DNA of 64,000 nt from Acanthochromis polyacanthus (Eukaryota; Chordata; Actinopteri; Pomacentridae), in the NCBI RefSeq assembly GCF_021347895.1, contig NC_067130.1, positions 27,487,817-27,551,816 of the forward strand. The letters run 5' to 3'. Under the pieces are notes generated by a model, which had not been told where the DNA came from, did no database searches, and was given only the letters and a program-made list of their open reading frames with translations. Positions 59,780 through 64,000 of this stretch are shown piece after piece. Position 1 is the first letter of the stretch. Every line of letters starts with the position of its first letter. The translations under genes were made by a program, and so were the position numbers.

Positions 59780-60060
59780 CTGTAGCTGGTAGATTCCGCA
59801 GCGGTTTTAAAAGCTCATCCTTTGCGTAATTCTGGTGCGTAAAGTTGCGGACACCATCCAACAGCCCTGCAAACTACAAAGTGAGGCCTTGTTCCTTTGT
59901 GGCACCTGAAATATGAGCGTCTCCTTCTTTTTTTGTCTGTGTATTAAAGCCCACCGGCAACAGGTGTTCATTTCACGCACAGGTGACAGTGAGGCATCGA
60001 CGCAGGTATCCTGCTGCTCCACCGGCTCGATCCAACCCCCGCCCACTGCTTCTCCACCCC
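59780..60060 (-). promoter_or_regulatory. Candidate non-coding first exon and promoter of igsf9
   Basis: On the minus strand a strong donor, CTACAG|GTAAGA, follows 59780. Upstream of it (about 59990-60075) lies the most GC-rich single-copy stretch near the gene, with a GC-box-like GGGCGGGG (plus strand CCCCGCCCAC near 60043-60055). The coding exon 1 acceptor at 47468 requires a 5' exon, and this is the best candidate I can see. The start site cannot be placed; the interval is nominal. No coding potential is claimed. This is inference from splice signals and base composition only. Confidence 0.35.
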
Positions 60061-60810
60061 TGCGCGCCGGTTTTTCCTTGTTGTGCTCAAAATACTCCAC
60101 AACACATCAAAGTGAAGTTCCACACCGCCAGTCCTATAAGCTGTTGAATAATTTAAACCGATGCTGATTTAATAAGTGTTTGTTTGTGCAGGCAGAGGAT
60201 CAAATGTCTTTTTTCTCGCCTTTAATCCCCTGATGGCATCCAGCTTAGTGGTAACCACAAGAGGGTGTCCTTTACCTGATGTTGGTGGCCAAACAAGCAG
60301 GCAAGTTCCACTTGTTGGACGCGAGTCCTATTTTTTTATATATATTTTTTGTGGCAAATATGATGGAAAAAAAGGTGGTTTCTGAGCACATGAATAGAGA
60401 TAAACGCTCCATAGAGTATTCATAAAAGCAGATTATGAATAAAACTGTTCCTAGTATAGCCCATAATATCGATATTATTTCTGAAAAGAAATGTAGCCTT
60501 TACTTTTTCTCTGTAAAGTGTTGAAACCACATGACAGAGGTGATTCTGTTTTTTTTTAATTAACAAACATGATGCTTAAACAGCTGGATATGTTCAGTGT
60601 TCATTGTATTTATTGCAATAAAACTGCATTTTTTTCAAGACAAGAAAGGAAATCTTTGGTATTCTTTATGAAATGTGTGAGCATCAATAGTAAAGTTTCT
60701 TGTTTGAAACCTTACAGAAAGTTTGATTCTTTCAATCTTAAATGCAGTCAATGTCAAGCGATGTAATGCTGTACTCCAAAGTGCACTTCACATTTTTTTT
60801 CATTTCACTT

Positions 60811-61445
60811 TTTATTACATTTTTTGCAATCAAAGCAAATGTATGTAAAAAATACAACTTTCTCAAATATTCCAAAGCGACAGAATATACACCAACAGCA
60901 ATACTTTATATAGGAAATAATACATTACATTCAAAAATATAACCAGTCTTGATAGTTCAGCAAATGCAACCCTTCAGGAGAAATCTGGCCTCCTCTGTTT
61001 CTGATTATATTATATAATAAATTTAAAAGATACATATTTAAGACTCTATAAAACTACTGTGCAAAGAGCACAAAGATTCTCAGTCATGGACTAAATGAAA
61101 GGCATCTGCACAGACTTGCTACTTGTTTGAGTTTCATACCAGCAAAATGTTGCAGAAGCAGCTGCTCTTCCACTCATTAAAATGCTCGTTTCACTCCTAA
61201 TAAAGCTGCAAATATAAAGTCTCTAAGGTCCGCTGAGCTTCTGTGTGGAGTAAAACAGCACAGAGAAGAAAAAAAACATTTAATTTTTTTTTTAATAACA
61301 ACTATAAAATATCACCAAAACCCCTGCTTGGACATGGCAGCATGGTGACAAGATTGAGCTTTTTGCTACATACATTCAGAAAGTAAACAGCAGGCAACAG
61401 TCTCAGGATACACAGTGAGGCGAAAATCAGCAGCTGCCATGCGGC
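60811..61445 (-). other. tmem230: tmem230 probable 3' UTR with polyadenylation signals
   Basis: The stretch after the tmem230 stop has no splice signal I trust and no other gene. On the minus strand there is an ATTAAA near 61283-61278, about 165 bases after the stop, and an AATAAA (plus strand TTTATT at 60811-60816) about 630 bases after it. Either could end the transcript. The 3' boundary is a guess. Confidence 0.4.
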
Positions 61446-61586
61446 TCAGTCGCCAAAATCTGGGATGTCGTCGTAGGAGTAACCCCGGTAACCTTTGGCG
61501 GCGTAGTAGGCAATTCTCAAATGGTAAAACCCGGGAAGGAAAACGAGAATTCCTATGATGATGACAGGAATCGTGCGGTTGGGATC
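61446..61586 (-). CDS. tmem230: tmem230 last coding exon (transmembrane protein 230 C-terminus)
   Basis: This 141-bp exon holds 46 codons plus TGA (61448-61446) and starts after the acceptor TTCCCAG (AG at 61588-61587). It opens [16 protein letters not shown], continues [20 protein letters not shown], and ends [10 protein letters not shown]. It contains the second membrane helix ([15 protein letters not shown]) and the strongly conserved tail of TMEM230, a small two-helix protein of secretory, endosomal and synaptic vesicles. The human tail is almost identical ([21 protein letters not shown]). The N-terminal exons with the first helix are not visible between 61589 and 64000, so they lie beyond the right edge. 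The gene reads toward igsf9 in the same orientation. Confidence 0.95.
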   Translation of the reverse strand, partial: DPNRTIPVIIIGILVFLPGFYHLRIAYYAAKGYRGYSYDDIPDFGD

Positions 61587-64000
61587 CTGGGAACAGAAAG
61601 GAGAGCAAACGAGAATCAAATATTACTTCATTCTGAGGGATTTACAAGCTTTATTTAACATAGATGCATCACAGCTGCTACCATCACCATGTGTAGATAC
61701 ATATCACTGCCTGGAATCCTGTATCTGGGGATGAGGCGCCGGAGGAAGTACCACGGCATTGTACAGAGGACATTAAAGACTAATGCACTCATCACGCTTT
61801 AACATTCTTATCTCAGTGCTGCCTGCGAGCGCAACATAAACATCCTGCAAATGAAAAGGGTGTGCAGGAGGCAGGCGAACGTGATGACTTCATTCATCTG
61901 CCAGGAGGTCTGGTTTCATGTAAATCAGTCGTTTTACAGGCGAAGGGCAGCTCCAACCAGCAGGGAGCCTCAGTGATGTGTTCAAATTCACCACCAGATG
62001 GCAGTCTTGTGCACAGAGTTGCAGCATCTTTTTCATTGAGATTTTGAAAAATGCACTTCTGCTCAGGCCACGGCAACTGGCATCGTTTTAGTCTAATAAT
62101 GAGGCTTTAAAAGAGTCCGTTTTTCTGCACCTAAATGCACACAAAAGCTTCAGAAAAAAGCCACCAAGTTGACCCTCAGTGATAAACTGAGCGATTTTAC
62201 TTTCTATTTTCAACATAAAGGCTGATTTTACATGTATCCTTGCACAAAACTGACCCTAGATTCTGCTGATTATATCTGAAAACAGTTTGCATTCCTGCTT
62301 TTAAGGCAAAAGGTTAAGTGGGCTCCATTTTCCTTTTCTCTGCTGCTATAATGTGTGTTCAAAATCTCCCTTCACAAGACTGACACAGCTTCAATTCACT
62401 GGAAAAATACATAAAGCCCTCAGAAACAAAAGGGAAAAAGATTAAAGCCTATTACTTCAAAGCAAAACTCCTACAACTTCTTGCATTAGAACATGTTTGC
62501 TTTCTTTTCCCTCCACTATCTGCTTCAACCTTGTATAATCTTCTGGTATTAGATATGCTATTTTAACTCACGTGGGCTAATTGGCAAGAGCAGCAGACGG
62601 CTCAAATACTCTACTGCTGCTTTCATGTCAGATCAAATTTTCTGCAAATACGATCTGCAGACTGAGGAGAGAGAGAAAAAAAAAAACATTGAAGCAAACC
62701 TCCTACTGATAATTACAAATATGATACATGCAGCTTGGTTATCTCCCACATGGTGACAGGAATTTAGGAGGCAGAAACCAAAGCAGGGGACGCGGCAAAG
62801 TTGGCACTAAAAGCTGCAAAACATCGTTGGGCAAATTTAAACGCACACAAAAAAGCGTTGAGGCCAAAAAAGCAACAGCATAGTGGAAAACTGGCAGTGG
62901 GACAGTAAAATGTCAGGATAGCTGCTCAATTACAGCTATTTAAAGGCGAGATTAGCTGCAGCGTGGGTGTTTTAATTGCTGCTTCAGTTGAAATTTTGTA
63001 GTGTTGAGTCTCTAAATGTGTGTCAAAAGTAAGGCTGGGTATCATCTGCAATGTATAAGAGGTGCTGACATGTCCTCATGCTACCGACTACCAATAATCA
63101 TCATGTACCCAAAGCTGGCACTGAATATCTAGTCAGATTTAATTGTTTTATTATCCTCTGATCTAACAGATCCTAGTAAATCATTTTTGAGGCATTTTTC
63201 TTGTGCTGTTTACGTTCAGGCAGCACTAACATTTAATTGTTCCACATGAAACTGGAAAAATGTTTTTCTCAGTAGAGCACATTTATGTACGAAAGTAATT
63301 TAGGTTTTAAACCCACTAAACCAGGTTTTGTATATGCAGTAGCATCAAAATAATTCAGGAAATGTATCTATGTAAGTTAAAGGAGTACGAGCATCTGTAT
63401 ACTGGAGACATACAAACTTTTATAACTATCTTTGGCTATACTGTATTTGTGTAAGTGATAACACAATCTTCATGGAGGCCACAGTGAAAGTTATGCAATC
63501 TGATTCAAAAAAATGACATTTGAGAAAAGACATGAACTAACGTTCAAAAGTTTGGGGTCACCCAGACAATTTCATGTTTTCCATGAAAACACACTTTAAT
63601 TCATGTGCTAACATAACTGCACAACAGTTTTCTAATCATCAATGAGCCTTTCAACACCATTAGCTAACACAATGTAGCATTAGAACACAGGAGTGATGGT
63701 TGCTGGAAATGTTCCTCTGTACCCCTATTCAGATATTCCATTAAAAACCAGTCTTTTCCAGCTACAATAGCCATTTACCACATTTTCATTGGAAAAAAAC
63801 TGCTTTTCTTTCAAAAATAAGGACATTTCTTTGTGACCCCAAGTGAACAGTAGTGCATATTCTCTTTGTTGCAGAGAGATTCAGATTGACATCACACTGA
63901 TATCTGTTTGGTAAATATAAAGCTACAGCTGATGAGCTAAGCTAACAACAAAGGCTGCAGAAACATCTAGTTATGTTTTTAGTTTTGATCAATTTTAGCT
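61587..64000. other. tmem230: tmem230 intron (continues right)
   Basis: No upstream tmem230 exon was recognised in these 2.4 kb. The only identifiable item is a short transposon derivative at 63539-63857, plus a poly-A tract near 62675-62687. Confidence 0.5.
63539..63857. mobile_element. Short inverted-repeat transposon derivative, Tc1/mariner type (copy 5)
   Basis: It starts TAACGTTCAAAAGTTTGGGG and ends TTTGTGACCCCAAGTGAACA followed by GTAGTGCA. The interior is in the same orientation as copies 1 and 4 (GGAGTGATGGTTGCTGGAAA). It is slightly shorter because of an internal deletion before the right end. Confidence 0.85.

Noticed and set aside
61366..61608. An 80-codon minus-strand ORF overlapping the tmem230 exon.
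   Set aside because: It is another frame of the tmem230 exon; the correct frame is fixed by the acceptor and the conserved tail.

Overview
The window is animal nuclear DNA, almost certainly from a ray-finned (teleost) fish. It shows short coding exons with canonical GT/AG splice sites in long AT-rich introns, vertebrate gene families, and many fish-type repeats: Tc1/mariner transposons and their short inverted-repeat derivatives, and a fragment of a non-LTR retrotransposon. No bacterial, organellar or viral gene block and no CRISPR array was seen. Both recognisable protein genes lie on the minus strand.  GENE 1 (minus strand, 47433 down to 1961, running off the left edge): ten coding exons of a turtle/IGSF9-family immunoglobulin-superfamily membrane protein, closest by eye to IGSF9 (protein turtle homolog A). 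They encode a signal peptide, Ig domains 1 to 4, and the first half of Ig5 (about 453 codons). The rest of Ig5, the FN3 domains, the membrane segment and the cytoplasmic tail must lie left of base 1. All splice phases agree except in coding exon 4 (31295-31442), which is one base short and reads into a stop. This is either a sequence error or a real null allele. A strong splice acceptor just upstream of the start codon shows at least one 5' UTR intron, and a candidate non-coding first exon ends at 59780.  GENE 2 (minus strand, 61586 down to 61446): the last coding exon of tmem230, a small two-pass membrane protein of secretory and synaptic vesicles. Its other exons lie beyond the right edge. 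The two genes are arranged head to tail.  LAYOUT: 1-1960 intron. 1961-8701 exons 10 to 7, with two adjacent short transposons at 3942-4500. 8702-20839 a 12-kb intron with AT-rich repeat arrays (11.6-12.96 kb and 16.84-17.68 kb), a decayed Tc1 element (14122-16033) split by a LINE, and a roughly 370-bp tandem array (18.2-19.65 kb) carrying a SINE-like insertion. 20840-25205 exons 6 and 5. 25206-31294 an intron with duplicated segments, a Tc1 element, a 746-bp near-perfect palindrome (27743-28488) and a second foldback element (30546-31019). 31295-34303 exons 4 and 3. 34304-47064 a 12.8-kb intron with dispersed repeats, a roughly 350-bp array (42.05-43.66 kb) and a roughly 480-bp array (45.5-47.04 kb). 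47065-47467 exons 2 and 1. 47468-59779 an inferred 5' intron with a nested transposon pair (52019-52733) and a satellite-like array with three-unit higher-order structure (54.27-56.2 kb). 59781-64000 the intergenic region and tmem230 end.  I did not find an undescribed multi-gene system. The most unusual features are the mobile and repetitive structures inside this one gene and the exon 4 frameshift.
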